Source of the DNA: Sphingopyxis sp. H050
Lineage (GTDB): Bacteria; Pseudomonadota; Alphaproteobacteria; Sphingomonadales; Sphingomonadaceae
Assembly (NCBI RefSeq): GCF_001468265.1
Contig: NZ_LNRZ01000003.1
Span: forward strand, 186,001-250,000
DNA length: 64,000 nucleotides
Direction: 5' to 3'
Shown here: positions 33,839 to 44,290 of the stretch, piece after piece
How positions within the stretch are numbered: the stretch's first letter is position 1
Layout of the letters: each line of letters begins with the position of its first letter
Made by a program: the position numbers and the translations under genes
Notes under the pieces: model-generated
Databases searched by the model: none
What the model was told of the DNA's origin: nothing
What the model saw: only the letters and a program-made list of their open reading frames with translations

Positions 33839-35536
33839 TCAGGCGTCGTCGCCCTCTTCGGTCGCCGGGATCGCGCGGCGGCGGCTCGGCTTTTCGGCGA
33901 CGGGGATGTCGGCCGGGACGGGCGCGGCCGCGGCGCCCTTGACCAGCGCGTCGAGCGAGCCGCCGTCAAAGCCCAGTTCCTTCATCAGGCTGTCGATCAC
34001 CGGCGCCTGCGCGCGATAGGCGAGCGCCGCCGATACCGCGCTGTTGGCTAGGTTGCCGCCGCCCGCATCGCCGCCGCCAGCGCCCGCGCCGCCGCCCTGC
34101 TGGCCGAGCCCGTCGACCTGGACGATCTTGATCGAATCGATCGCTTCCATCGGCTTTGCAGCTTCCCGGACGACTTCCGGCAGCACCTTCAGCAGCGCCA
34201 TCTTGGTCTGGAGCGAAATCTGGCTGGACGAGAGGATGTTGGCGGCCTCGTTGATCGCGCGCTGGCCCGCTGCCTCGACCTCGAAGCGCACGCGCGCGGC
34301 CTCGGCGCGCAGCTTCTCGGCCTCGGCTTCGCCCTCAGCCTCGAGCCGCAGCGCAGCGGCGCGGTTCGCGGCGGCTTCCTTCTCGGCCTCGGCCTGCACC
34401 TTGACCGAAATCGCCTGCCGCTCGGCTTCTTTTGCGGCTTCGATCAGCTCGATGCGCTTCGAGCGCTCGGCGATCTCGGTTTCGCGCGCGGTCGAGACCT
34501 GCTCCTCGGCCGCCACGGCGACGGCGCGCGCTGCGTCGGCTTCGCCGCGCGCCTGGCTTTCCTCGCGGCTCTTGTTCTGGATCAGGATCTGCTGCTCCTG
34601 CCGCGCAAGCTCGATCGCCTGTTCCTGCGCGATGCGCGCTTCCTCGATGGCGCGGTCGGCCTCGATCTGCTTGGCATCGACCAGCTGCTTGGCCTGGATG
34701 CGCGCGTTTTCCGCCTCCTGACTGCGCTGCGCCTGTTCGCGCGCGACCTCGGCGGCCTGTTCGGCACGGCGGATCTCGATCTCGCGTTCCTGGCTCAGCT
34801 TCGCGAACTCGTTGTCGCGCGAGATTTCGAAGCTGCGCTTGTCGGCTTCGAGATTCTTCGTCTCGATCTGGACGCGGGTATCCTGTTCGATGTCGTTGCG
34901 CGCTTTCTTGCGCAGCTCGATCTGCTCGGTGAGCTTGGTCAGGCCCTCGGCATCGAACGCGTTATTGGCGTTGAAATGTTCGATCGAGGTCTGGTCGAGG
35001 CCGGTCAGCGACACCGATTCGAGCTCGAGGCCGTTCATCGCGAGGTCGTTCGAGCTGACCTGCTGCACCTTCTGGACAAAGTCTGCGCGCTGTTCGTGCA
35101 GCTGGTTCATCGTCATGCCCGCGGCGACCGAGCGCAGCGCGTCGACGAACTTGCCCTCGACCAGATCCTTCAGCGCCTCGGGGTTCATCGTGCGCAGGCC
35201 CAAGGTCTGCGCCGCCATGGCGATGGCGCCGCCATCGGGACGGACGCGGACATAAAATTCGGCCTTCACGTCGATGCGCAGCCGGTCGAGCGTGATCAGC
35301 GCGTCGGTATTCTTGCGCTCGACCGCAAGCCGGACGGTGTTCATGTTGACCGGCATCGTCTCGTGCAGCACCGGCAGCACCAGCGCGCCGCCGTTCATCA
35401 CGACGCGCTCGCCGCGAAAGCCGGTGCGGACGAAGGCGATTTCCTTGGTCGCGCGGCGATAGAGCCGCGTGATGATGAGCCCCAGAATGAGCAGGACTGC
35501 AAAGCCGATCCCGGCGTAAATAGCGATTTCGATCAT
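33839..35536 (-). CDS. Flotillin/YqiK-like band-7 protein
   Basis: 565 residues. One N-terminal membrane helix (IYAGIGFAVLLILGLIITRL), an SPFH/band-7 domain that includes VRTGFRGERVVMNGGALVLPVLHE, then a very long Glu/Ala/Arg-rich coiled coil (residues ~220-450), and a Gly-rich hinge GQQGGGAGAGGGDAGGG before a C-terminal helix. This is the layout of bacterial flotillins (YqiK, YuaG), which organise membrane microdomains. It is the last gene of a four-gene minus-strand operon; the adjacent YqiJ-like gene is the usual partner. Confidence 0.93.
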   Translation of the reverse strand: MIEIAIYAGIGFAVLLILGLIITRLYRRATKEIAFVRTGFRGERVVMNGGALVLPVLHETMPVNMNTVRLAVERKNTDALITLDRLRIDVKAEFYVRVRPDGGAIAMAAQTLGLRTMNPEALKDLVEGKFVDALRSVAAGMTMNQLHEQRADFVQKVQQVSSNDLAMNGLELESVSLTGLDQTSIEHFNANNAFDAEGLTKLTEQIELRKKARNDIEQDTRVQIETKNLEADKRSFEISRDNEFAKLSQEREIEIRRAEQAAEVAREQAQRSQEAENARIQAKQLVDAKQIEADRAIEEARIAQEQAIELARQEQQILIQNKSREESQARGEADAARAVAVAAEEQVSTARETEIAERSKRIELIEAAKEAERQAISVKVQAEAEKEAAANRAAALRLEAEGEAEAEKLRAEAARVRFEVEAAGQRAINEAANILSSSQISLQTKMALLKVLPEVVREAAKPMEAIDSIKIVQVDGLGQQGGGAGAGGGDAGGGNLANSAVSAALAYRAQAPVIDSLMKELGFDGGSLDALVKGAAAAPVPADIPVAEKPSRRRAIPATEEGDDA

Positions 35537-35599
35537 GGACCCTGTGTAACCCCCGATTCGCGCTTCCAGAAATGGAACGCCCAGGCGGGGATATTAGGA

Positions 35600-36223
35600 T
35601 CAGTCGAGCCGCGGTAAATAGAAATCGCCCTTCGAATAGCCCTTGAACAATTCGCCTTCGCGTTTGACCAGCAATAGTTTTTCGCCGGTCTGGAAAGACT
35701 GATCGGGACTGTCGGGTTCGACCATGATCTGGTGCATTTGTCCGTGGTGATCGGTCACCGTGGCGCGCGCCGGATGGCCTTCGCGCGCGGTGCCGATGCT
35801 GATTTCGGCATAGAGACCGATCAACTCGTCGCGGTCGATCGCGGTGGTCTCCAGGCTCGGAAAAATCCGCCCGACGAGGCGCGCCGCAACGCCGGTCGGC
35901 GGCAGGGCGGCGACGGCGGCAAGCGGGACCATCAGCAGGTTCGATCCGGGGCCACCGGTAAGGCCGGTCACCAGCTGCTGGAGCCCGAGCCCGAGAGCGC
36001 CGAACAGGGCGAGGAACAGCACGAGCCACATCAGGAAGGGGACGCGCCCGATGCCGGCCCAGGCAAGCAGCGCATCGGCAACGCCCGCGTCGCCGTCGGC
36101 ATCGATATCCATGCCGTCGATGTCGCCGAACAGCCCCGTCGCCTGCACCGCGCCGATCAGCAGCATCAACAGCAGCGCGGCGCTGAAGACGACATTTTCG
36201 GACGCGAGCAGTTGATCGAACAT
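35600..36223 (-). CDS. YqiJ-like membrane protein with C-terminal OB-fold (NfeD-like)
   Basis: 207 residues. N-terminal membrane helices (VVFSAALLLMLLIGAVQAT; PFLMWLVLFLALFGALGLGL; LLMVPLAAVAALPP) and a soluble beta-rich end with ELIGLYAEISIGTAREGHPARATV and LLLVKREGELFKG. YqiJ-family (NfeD-related) proteins pair with flotillins and may stabilise them. The acidic spacer DIDGMDIDADGDAG between helices is odd and is of the kind often seen in this family. 63 bases upstream of the flotillin start, same strand. Confidence 0.82.
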   Translation of the reverse strand: MFDQLLASENVVFSAALLLMLLIGAVQATGLFGDIDGMDIDADGDAGVADALLAWAGIGRVPFLMWLVLFLALFGALGLGLQQLVTGLTGGPGSNLLMVPLAAVAALPPTGVAARLVGRIFPSLETTAIDRDELIGLYAEISIGTAREGHPARATVTDHHGQMHQIMVEPDSPDQSFQTGEKLLLVKREGELFKGYSKGDFYLPRLD

Positions 36224-36279
36224 CGACGTCTTGTGGCGGTGGGGGGCACGCTTGGCAAGCGGGTGCTAGGGTCCTGACC

Positions 36280-37014
36280 CTAGGGCCGGTCGCCCTGCAG
36301 CGGCTCCTCGCCCTCGAGGCCCTGATATTTGAGCTGGAGGTAACGTTCGCGCGTCGCCAGCTTGTCGAGTTCGCCTGCGGCCAGGCTGCGCGCGGCGTCG
36401 CCGATCTCGCGTTCGAGCATCGTGAGGCCGCCGACGAGCGTTTCGTCGGGGGTGCGGCCGGCGTGGGCTTCCTTGCGCAGCCCGGCAGGAATGCGCTGAT
36501 AGCCCGCGACGAGTTCGGGCAGGTCTTCGCCGACGAGTTTGCGGATGTTCGCCGCCGCCGGGCTCGACGCATCGAGCGTCTGGAGCTGCGGCGCGAGCAG
36601 GTCGAGCTGGACGCCGATGCCGTCGACGAGCTGGCGTGCAGGCGCGGGAAGCGCCGGGCGCTGCGCCTCGAGCCAGATTTCGGTGCGGCCGGCGAGCTGC
36701 TTGAGGTCGGCCTTGGGCAGATCCTGCTGGCGCGGCTCGGGGAAGGGCGAGCGGCCGAACAGCACCGCGACGCCGATCAGCAGCACGAACAGCGCGAGGA
36801 GGCCGATGAAGCCCAAAGGCTGGATCAGCGCGCCGAACAGCGCGGCGCCGATCAGCACGATCCCGCCCGCGACGAGGACGCGGCCGAGCTTTTTGTAGAG
36901 GTGCTGGCGGCGCAGCGCGACGCTCTTGGTGCCGATCGGACGCCGCCGCTCGCGCGACCGTTCGATCGCCGACGCGGCCGAAATCCGGATCTGGTCGACT
37001 TCGCTCATCGTCAT
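36280..37014 (-). CDS. XpaC-like / TelA-partner membrane protein
   Basis: 244 residues. A basic N-terminus (IERSRERRRPIGTKSVALRR), two hydrophobic helices back to back (RVLVAGGIVLIGAALFGALIQ and FIGLLALFVLLIGVAVLF), and a soluble helical C-terminus (LDLLAPQLQTLDASSPAAANIRK). This resembles the 5-bromo-4-chloroindolyl phosphate hydrolysis (XpaC) proteins, which are consistently encoded next to TelA. It begins eight bases after the telA stop on the same strand. Function in the family is unclear beyond toxic anion and colicin tolerance links. Confidence 0.7.
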   Translation of the reverse strand: MTMSEVDQIRISAASAIERSRERRRPIGTKSVALRRQHLYKKLGRVLVAGGIVLIGAALFGALIQPLGFIGLLALFVLLIGVAVLFGRSPFPEPRQQDLPKADLKQLAGRTEIWLEAQRPALPAPARQLVDGIGVQLDLLAPQLQTLDASSPAAANIRKLVGEDLPELVAGYQRIPAGLRKEAHAGRTPDETLVGGLTMLEREIGDAARSLAAGELDKLATRERYLQLKYQGLEGEEPLQGDRP

Positions 37015-37022
37015 GATCCGCC

Positions 37023-38234
37023 TCAGCCTTCGAGCGCGGCGAGCGGGCTGTCGGCACCGCCGACGCTCGCTTGCGCCTGGCTCGCCCCTTCGGCGCGCGC
37101 GATATAGCCCTTCGACTTGGCGACCTCGCCCTCGAGCGTGGTCACGGTCGTCTTCATCGTGTCGAGCGCCTTGATCTTGAAGGTGTCGATCGCGTCCATC
37201 GTGTCGTAGATATTCTGGAAGGCGCGCTGCAGCGTCTCCATCGGGATGGTGCTCGACGCCGCCTGCTCGTGGATGCGCGCGCTATTGTCCTTCAGCATCT
37301 TCGACGTGCCGTCGATGATGTTCGCGGTCGTGGTGTTGAGCGCGGTGATCTGTTCGAGGACGAGCTTCTGGTTTGTCATCGCCTGCGCAACGGTGATCGC
37401 GGTCTTGAGCGCGCCGACGGTGGTGGTGGAGGCGCGGTCGACGCCCTTCACCAGCTCGACATTGTTCTTCTTGACGAGATCGAGCGCGAGATAGCCCTGC
37501 ACCGTCACCGCCATCTGGGTCAGCAGGTCCTGCGTCCGCTGGCGGGCGTAGAAGAGGGCATTTTCGCGGATCACCTTGGCCTTGGCGGGATCGACGCCGT
37601 CGAGTTCGGTCGCTTTCGCCTCGAGCCGCGCGTCGAGGGTATTCGAGATGTGGATCATCTGCTCGAGCTTGCCCATCGATTCCCACATCTTGCGGCGCTC
37701 GACGTCGATGGCGGCATTGTCCATCAGCAGCTCGTCCTTGCCGTTCGACAAGGCGGTCAGGATGCCGCCGATGTGCGTCTGGGCGCTGCGATACTGCGCG
37801 AAATAATTGTTGATCTTGCTGCCGAAGATCTTGTCGAAAAATCCGCGTTTGCTGAGCAGCTTGCCGTTCGCCGACGGGTCGAGCCGTTCGACCGTGGTGC
37901 GCAGTTCGATGAGGCTCTGGCCGATGTCGGTGTCGCGATCCATCGCGCGGATCGGGCGGTCGAGGAAACGGTTGCTGTGGCTCGCCGCCTCCAGCATTTC
38001 CTTGCGGCCCATATTGGTGATCTGGTCGACGCGCTTGCCGAATTCGGGCGAATTCTCGTCCTGCGCGACGAGGTCGTCGATGAAGCTGTCGACGCGTTCC
38101 TCCAGCTTCGATTTCTGGTCGGTCGACAAGGGCACCAGCCCCGCGGCTTTCTCGGGGGTCACGGCGGGCACAGGTTCGGGCGGCGTCAGCGTCAGTTCCT
38201 CGGTAGCGGTGGCCGTCACGGTCTCTTCGCTCAT
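37023..38234 (-). CDS. Toxic anion resistance protein TelA
   Basis: 403 residues. TelA/KlaA family (PF05816): long helical protein with LIELRTTVERLDPSANG, GFFDKIFGSKINNYFAQYRSAQTHI, ENALFYARQRTQDLLTQMAVTVQGYLAL and IDTFKIKALDTMK. TelA-like proteins are linked to tellurite resistance and to tolerance of pore-forming agents, but mechanism is not known. The Ser/Thr-rich N-terminal tail (residues 1-30) is probably disordered. ATG 38234 follows GGAAGGAAA. It is first in the telA - xpaC-like - yqiJ-like - flotillin operon. Confidence 0.92.
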   Translation of the reverse strand: MSEETVTATATEELTLTPPEPVPAVTPEKAAGLVPLSTDQKSKLEERVDSFIDDLVAQDENSPEFGKRVDQITNMGRKEMLEAASHSNRFLDRPIRAMDRDTDIGQSLIELRTTVERLDPSANGKLLSKRGFFDKIFGSKINNYFAQYRSAQTHIGGILTALSNGKDELLMDNAAIDVERRKMWESMGKLEQMIHISNTLDARLEAKATELDGVDPAKAKVIRENALFYARQRTQDLLTQMAVTVQGYLALDLVKKNNVELVKGVDRASTTTVGALKTAITVAQAMTNQKLVLEQITALNTTTANIIDGTSKMLKDNSARIHEQAASSTIPMETLQRAFQNIYDTMDAIDTFKIKALDTMKTTVTTLEGEVAKSKGYIARAEGASQAQASVGGADSPLAALEG

Positions 38235-38297
38235 TCCATTTCCTTCCAACCCCAATGCCAATCGCTATATGGCATGCGAACCTGTGTTGTTCAAGCA

Positions 38298-39278
38298 CTA
38301 CACCTCGGCGTGGCGTGCGAGCCCCGGCGCGATCCAGGCCGAGATTATCAGCTGCGCCATATGATAGACGAGGATCGGGACCAGCACCATGCCGGCGGTC
38401 GCGGGCGGGAACAGCGTCGCGGCCAGCGGCGCGCCGACCGCGATGCTCTTTTGCGCGCCCGAGAAGAGGAGGGTGATCCGGTCGGGGCGGGTCAGGTGGA
38501 GCAGTCCGCCCAATATCCAGGCGCCGCCGAAGGATAGCGCGAGCAACATCGCGACCGCCGCGAACACGATCCCGATCTCGCGACCGTCGAGCAGGCCCCA
38601 GATGCCCGCGACGACCGCCGCCGAGAAGGCCACATAGACCGCGATGGCGATCGCAGTGCGATCCATGGCGGTCGCAAGGCCGCGGTGGGCGAGAACCCAG
38701 GGCCGCAGCCAGCGCTGGACGAGCTGACCGGCGATGAAGGGCAGGAGCAGGATCGAGACGATGCGCAATATCGCTTGCCCATGAATTTCGCCTTCGGCGC
38801 CCGCAAGCGCGGCAAAGAGCAGGGGCGAGGCGGCAACGCCGATCAGGTTGAGGAGGGCGGCCGCAACCACGCTCGCCGCGACATTGCCGCCGGCGAGACT
38901 CGATGCGGCGGTCGCCGACTGCACGGTCGATGGCAGGATGCCGAGAAAGAGAAAGCCGAGCGCGAGCGTCGCGGGAAGGAAAGGCGCGGTCGCGGCCTGC
39001 GCGCCGAGCCCGAGCAGCGCCATGGCGCCGAAGCAGAAGGCGAGCGCGCCGCCCTGCAGCTTCCACCCCAGGATGCCGTGCAGCACTTCGTCGCGCGGCA
39101 GGCGGACGCCGTTCAGGAAGAAGAGAAAGACGATCGCCGCGGTGGAAACGCCTTGCGCCACCGGCACCGCCGCGCCGCGCACCGGGAGCAGGCTGGCGAC
39201 CAGGATCGTCGCGAGCAGCACGGGAACGAAGCGATCGGGAAAGATGCGGGCGAACATTGCCCCGAGCGATGGCGGCAT
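38298..39278 (-). CDS. Bile acid:sodium symporter family transporter (SBF-like)
   Basis: 326 residues with about ten hydrophobic helices. Family landmarks: FFLNGVRLPRDEVLHG near residue 55 and GFLFLGILPSTVQSATAASSLAGGN in the fourth helix pair, both characteristic of the SBF-like group (PF13593), plus RITLLFSGAQKSIAVGAPLAATLF. The group transports organic anions with sodium; the bacterial substrate is usually unknown. Two starts are possible, 39278 or 39257. The stop is 63 bases before the telA start on the same strand, so read-through into the telA operon is possible. Confidence 0.88.
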   Translation of the reverse strand: MPPSLGAMFARIFPDRFVPVLLATILVASLLPVRGAAVPVAQGVSTAAIVFLFFLNGVRLPRDEVLHGILGWKLQGGALAFCFGAMALLGLGAQAATAPFLPATLALGFLFLGILPSTVQSATAASSLAGGNVAASVVAAALLNLIGVAASPLLFAALAGAEGEIHGQAILRIVSILLLPFIAGQLVQRWLRPWVLAHRGLATAMDRTAIAIAVYVAFSAAVVAGIWGLLDGREIGIVFAAVAMLLALSFGGAWILGGLLHLTRPDRITLLFSGAQKSIAVGAPLAATLFPPATAGMVLVPILVYHMAQLIISAWIAPGLARHAEV

Positions 39279-39408
39279 GCTGCGGGGTTGGCAAGCCTCC
39301 CCATCCGTTCGCATCGAGCGACGCCGAGATGCCCCGCGCACAGATCGCAAGGTCGATGGGTGTCTCGACTTCGCTCGACACGAGCGGAAACGGGATTACA
39401 CACCCGCC

Positions 39409-40062
39409 ATGGCCGACATCCTGATCCTCGCCGCGCTGCCCGAAGAGGGCGATGCACTGTTTCCCGGCCAAGGCGCGCGCGAGGGCGGTTCCTTTGCCGT
39501 GCGCCGACTGGCGATCGGCCGCCATGCCCTGACCATCGCGACCTGCGGCCTCGGCAAGGTCAATGCCGCGCTCTGCGCCGGGATGTTCGGCGGCGAAGCC
39601 GAGGTGCTGCTGATGAGCGGCACCTGCGGATCGCTGGGCGCTGCGCCCGGCGCCTATTGGCTCGCCGAGGCGGTGCAGCATGACTATGGCGCGAACGAGC
39701 CCGGCCGGTTTCGCCGCTATCGCGCCGGCGACTGGCCGATCGGCGCGGCCGGGGAGGCGCATTTCACGGCGATGGCGGACCCGGGCCTCGGGCTGCCGCA
39801 CGCGCGGATAGCGAGCGGCGACAGTTTCGTCGCCTGCCCCGACGCCGCGGCCGATCTGAAGAGCAATCTCGGCGCAACGCTCGTCGACATGGAAGTCGGT
39901 GCGCTCGCGCAGGTCGCGGCGCGGCTCGGCAAGCCCTGGGCCGCGATCAAGGCGGTGACCGACGAGGCGAACGGCGAGAGCGCCGGCGATTTCCACGCGA
40001 ACCTCGTCCGCGCGGCGAACGTCGCGGCGCGCCAGATCGATCGGCTGGCGGCGATGCTCTAG
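39409..40062 (+). CDS. Phosphorylase-superfamily nucleosidase (MTA/SAH nucleosidase-like)
   Basis: 217 residues. The family core is visible: ILAALPEEGDAL at the N-terminus, ATCGLGKVNAAL, VLLMSGTCGSLG, and the substrate-binding VDMEVGALAQVA plus catalytic-Asp region AIKAVTDEANGES. This fits 5'-methylthioadenosine/S-adenosylhomocysteine nucleosidase-like or futalosine-hydrolase-like proteins, which cleave N-glycosidic bonds with water. It is rather short and lacks obvious operon partners, so the exact substrate is uncertain. ATG 39409. Confidence 0.85.
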   Translation: MADILILAALPEEGDALFPGQGAREGGSFAVRRLAIGRHALTIATCGLGKVNAALCAGMFGGEAEVLLMSGTCGSLGAAPGAYWLAEAVQHDYGANEPGRFRRYRAGDWPIGAAGEAHFTAMADPGLGLPHARIASGDSFVACPDAAADLKSNLGATLVDMEVGALAQVAARLGKPWAAIKAVTDEANGESAGDFHANLVRAANVAARQIDRLAAML

Positions 40063-40164
40063 ACGCGTCGGCAATTTTGTTGCGATGCAGCACCGCTTCT
40101 GTTAGGGGCGCGGCGTTTCGCGGCGCTCTGCGTGCTGCCCCCTTCCATCAAGGTCCGTTTCCGC

Positions 40165-41997
<1,833 letters not shown>

Positions 41998-42013
41998 CTT
42001 CCAAAAAGATGCC

Positions 42014-42100
42014 GTGTGCCCCCGCGAAGGCGGGGGCCATCACCGGATGGTGCACAATCGCACCGGCAGGAGATGGATCCCCGCCTTCGCGGGGATACAC
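42014..42100. repeat. REP-like intergenic palindrome
   Basis: GTGTGCCCCCGCGAAGGCGG and the region beginning CCCCGCCTTCGCGGGGATAC form long inverted arms around ~42 bases, with flanking GTGT/ACAC also paired. It is a close sister of the element at 5783-5873 and lies between typA and the pseudouridine synthase gene. Confidence 0.8.
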
Positions 42101-42138
42101 AATCGAGCAAGGGTCGGTCTTGATCGAGAGGATGCGCC

Positions 42139-42696
42139 GTGAGCCGCCAGATCCTGTTCAACAAGCCCTTTGGCGTGCTGTCGCAATTCACCGACAAGAG
42201 CATGACCGCGAGCCCGGACGGCCCGCGCGCGACGCTGTCCGACTATATCGACGTGCCGGACGTCTATCCCGCCGGGCGGCTGGATCGGGATAGTGAAGGG
42301 CTGATGATCCTGACTGACGACGGCGCGCTGCAGGCGCGGATATCGTCGCCGAAGCACAAGACGCCCAAAACCTATCTGGCGCAGGTCGAGGGCGAGCCCG
42401 ATGACGCCGCGCTGGAGGCGCTGCGCCGCGGCGTCATGCTGAACGACGGTCCGACGCGCCCCGCGACCGTGCGCCGCATCGACCCGCCCGAGCTGTGGGA
42501 TCGCGACCCGCCGGTGCGCTACCGCAAGAGCGTGGCGGATAGCTGGATCGAACTCATCATCACCGAAGGCCGCAACCGCCAGGTGCGGCGGATGACCGCC
42601 GCGGTCGGCTATCCGACGCTGCGGCTGGTCCGCTGGCGGATCGGGGGGTGGGAGATCGGCGATCTGGGATTGGGGGAGTGGCGGGAGGTCGGGTGA
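42139..42696 (+). CDS. rluE: 23S rRNA pseudouridine synthase RluE-type
   Basis: 185 residues with start GTG 42139. The RsuA/RluE signature YPAGRLDRDSEGLMILTDDG (catalytic Asp in GRLDRDSEG) is near residues 44-63, followed by HKTPKTYLAQVEGEP and NRQVRRMTAAVGYPTLRLVR. It lacks the N-terminal S4 domain seen in RsuA/RluB, which points to RluE (E. coli position U2457 of 23S rRNA). An ATG seven bases upstream is out of frame. Confidence 0.93.
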   Translation: MSRQILFNKPFGVLSQFTDKSMTASPDGPRATLSDYIDVPDVYPAGRLDRDSEGLMILTDDGALQARISSPKHKTPKTYLAQVEGEPDDAALEALRRGVMLNDGPTRPATVRRIDPPELWDRDPPVRYRKSVADSWIELIITEGRNRQVRRMTAAVGYPTLRLVRWRIGGWEIGDLGLGEWREVG

Positions 42697-42757
42697 AGGC
42701 CTTGTCCCGGCGCCCATCTTGCGAAACCGCCACTCGGCCCGCTGGCGATGAAGGGGC

Positions 42758-42786
42758 TTGCGCTACCCATCACATCCAATCATGAT
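42758..42786 (+). promoter_or_regulatory. Candidate sigma-70 promoter of the sugar porter
   Basis: TTGCGC (42758-42763), 17 bases, then CATGAT (42781-42786), whose end overlaps the LacI-type palindrome. The same TTGCGC-17 spacing occurs in front of the GH67 gene. Weak -10, hence modest confidence. Confidence 0.4.
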
Positions 42787-42796
42787 AGCGCTACCA
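42783..42796. promoter_or_regulatory. LacI-family operator upstream of the sugar porter
   Basis: TGATAGCGCTACCA matches the perfect palindrome TGGTAGCGCTACCA (53937-53950) at 12 of 14 positions. It is ~21 bases before the porter's start, in the region where a repressor would block transcription. CpG centre GCGC is characteristic of LacI-family operators. Confidence 0.82.
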
Positions 42797-42817
42797 TAAC
42801 GGAGCTTGGGAGAGCGC

Positions 42818-44227
42818 ATGAACACCACGTCGGGAAGCCAGACCAATCTGGCGCTCATTTTTGCGATCGTCGCGGTCGCCACGATCGGCGGTTTGCTGTT
42901 CGGCTATGACAGCGGGGCGGTGAACGGGACGCAGGACGGCTTGCGGACGGCCTTCACGCTGGGCGAGGCGGGGCTGGGTTTTACGGTCGGATCGCTCCTT
43001 ATCGGCTGCTTCATCGGCGCCTTTCTGGCCGGTACGCTCGCCGATGCGATCGGGCGGCGCAACGTCATGATCCTGTCGGCGATATTGTTCCTCGTCGGCG
43101 CGCTGATCCAGGGCTTTGCCCATGTCCAGGCGCTGTTCGTCGTCGCCCGGATCATGGGCGGGATGGCGGTCGGCGCCGCGAGCGTGCTGTCGCCCGCCTA
43201 TATCTCCGAAGTCGCCCCCGCGCACATCCGCGGCCGCATGACGACGGTGCAGCAGATCATGATCATCACCGGGCTGACCGCCGCCTTCGTCGTCAACTAT
43301 TTCCTCGCCGCGAGCGCCGGCACCTCGACCGCGCCCTATTGGGCGGGGATCGAGGCATGGCGCTGGATGTATCTGATGCAGGCGGTCCCCGCGGCGGTGT
43401 TTCTGATCGCGCTGCTCTTCATCCCCGAAAGCCCGCGCTACCTGGTGTCGAAGGGGCGGATCGACGAAGCCGGCCGGGTGCTGACCAAATTGTTCGGCGC
43501 CGAGGAAGCAGCGACCAAGGTCGAAGAGATCAAGGCGAGCTTCAACGCCGATCATCGCCCGCGGCTGTCGGACATCTTCGATCCGGTGAAGGGCGGGGTG
43601 CGCCCGATCGTCTGGGCCGGCCTCCTGCTCGCGGTGTTCCAGCAGCTCGTCGGGATCAACGTGATCTTCTATTATGGCGCGACGCTGTGGCAGCTGGCGG
43701 GTTTTACCGAGGACCAGTCGCTGCAGATCAACATCGTGTCGGGGGTCGTCTCGATCGCCGCCTGTTTCGGTACGATCCTGCTGGTCGACCGGATCGGGCG
43801 CAAGCCGCTGCTGCTGATCGGGTCGGCGGGGATGGCGGCGACGCTGTTCGCGCTCGTCTATGCCTTTGCCAATGGCACGCTCGACGCCGACGGACAGCTG
43901 CAATTATCGTCGTCGCTGGGCACGCTCGCGCTGATTGCCGCCAATCTGTACGTGATCTTCTTCAACCTGAGCTGGGGCCCGATCATGTGGGTGATGCTGG
44001 GCGAGATGTTCCCGAACCAGATCCGCGGATCGGCGCTGGCGATCTGCGGATTTTTCCAGTGGTTCGCGAACTTCCTCATCTCCTTCACCTTCCCGATCAT
44101 GGCGGTCGGGCTGGGCCTCGCGGTCAGCTACAGCTTCTACGCGGTCTGTGCGGTGATCAGCTTCTTCCTGGTCAAGCGCTTCATCGTCGAGACCAAGGGC
44201 AAGGAACTCGAAGCCATGACCGGCTGA
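42818..44227 (+). CDS. MFS sugar porter (xylose/hexose:H+ symporter type)
   Basis: 469 residues, 12 helices. Sugar porter signatures: GGLLFGYDSGAVNG near residue 25, GRRNVMI between helices 2 and 3, RIMGGMAVGAASVLSPAYISEVAP (the RxGxG-PxYxxE motif), IPESPRYLVSKGR, QQLVGINVIFYYG (the sugar-binding QQxxGxN) and DRIGRKPLLL. These are shared with XylE/GalP. The operator upstream and the neighbouring xylan genes point to xylose as substrate. ATG 42818 is preceded by GGGAGAG. Terminator at 44253. Confidence 0.94.
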   Translation: MNTTSGSQTNLALIFAIVAVATIGGLLFGYDSGAVNGTQDGLRTAFTLGEAGLGFTVGSLLIGCFIGAFLAGTLADAIGRRNVMILSAILFLVGALIQGFAHVQALFVVARIMGGMAVGAASVLSPAYISEVAPAHIRGRMTTVQQIMIITGLTAAFVVNYFLAASAGTSTAPYWAGIEAWRWMYLMQAVPAAVFLIALLFIPESPRYLVSKGRIDEAGRVLTKLFGAEEAATKVEEIKASFNADHRPRLSDIFDPVKGGVRPIVWAGLLLAVFQQLVGINVIFYYGATLWQLAGFTEDQSLQINIVSGVVSIAACFGTILLVDRIGRKPLLLIGSAGMAATLFALVYAFANGTLDADGQLQLSSSLGTLALIAANLYVIFFNLSWGPIMWVMLGEMFPNQIRGSALAICGFFQWFANFLISFTFPIMAVGLGLAVSYSFYAVCAVISFFLVKRFIVETKGKELEAMTG

Positions 44228-44252
44228 GCGCGTCCCAGCGAAGCCTGTCGAA

Positions 44253-44279
44253 GGGGGCCGGGCGACCGGCCCCCTTTTT
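44253..44279. terminator. Bidirectional rho-independent terminator
   Basis: GGGGGCCGG and CCGGCCCCC form a 9-bp stem with loop GCGA, followed by TTTTT on the plus strand. It lies between the convergent porter and halogenase genes. Confidence 0.85.
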
Positions 44280-44290
44280 CGCGGCCGGGA

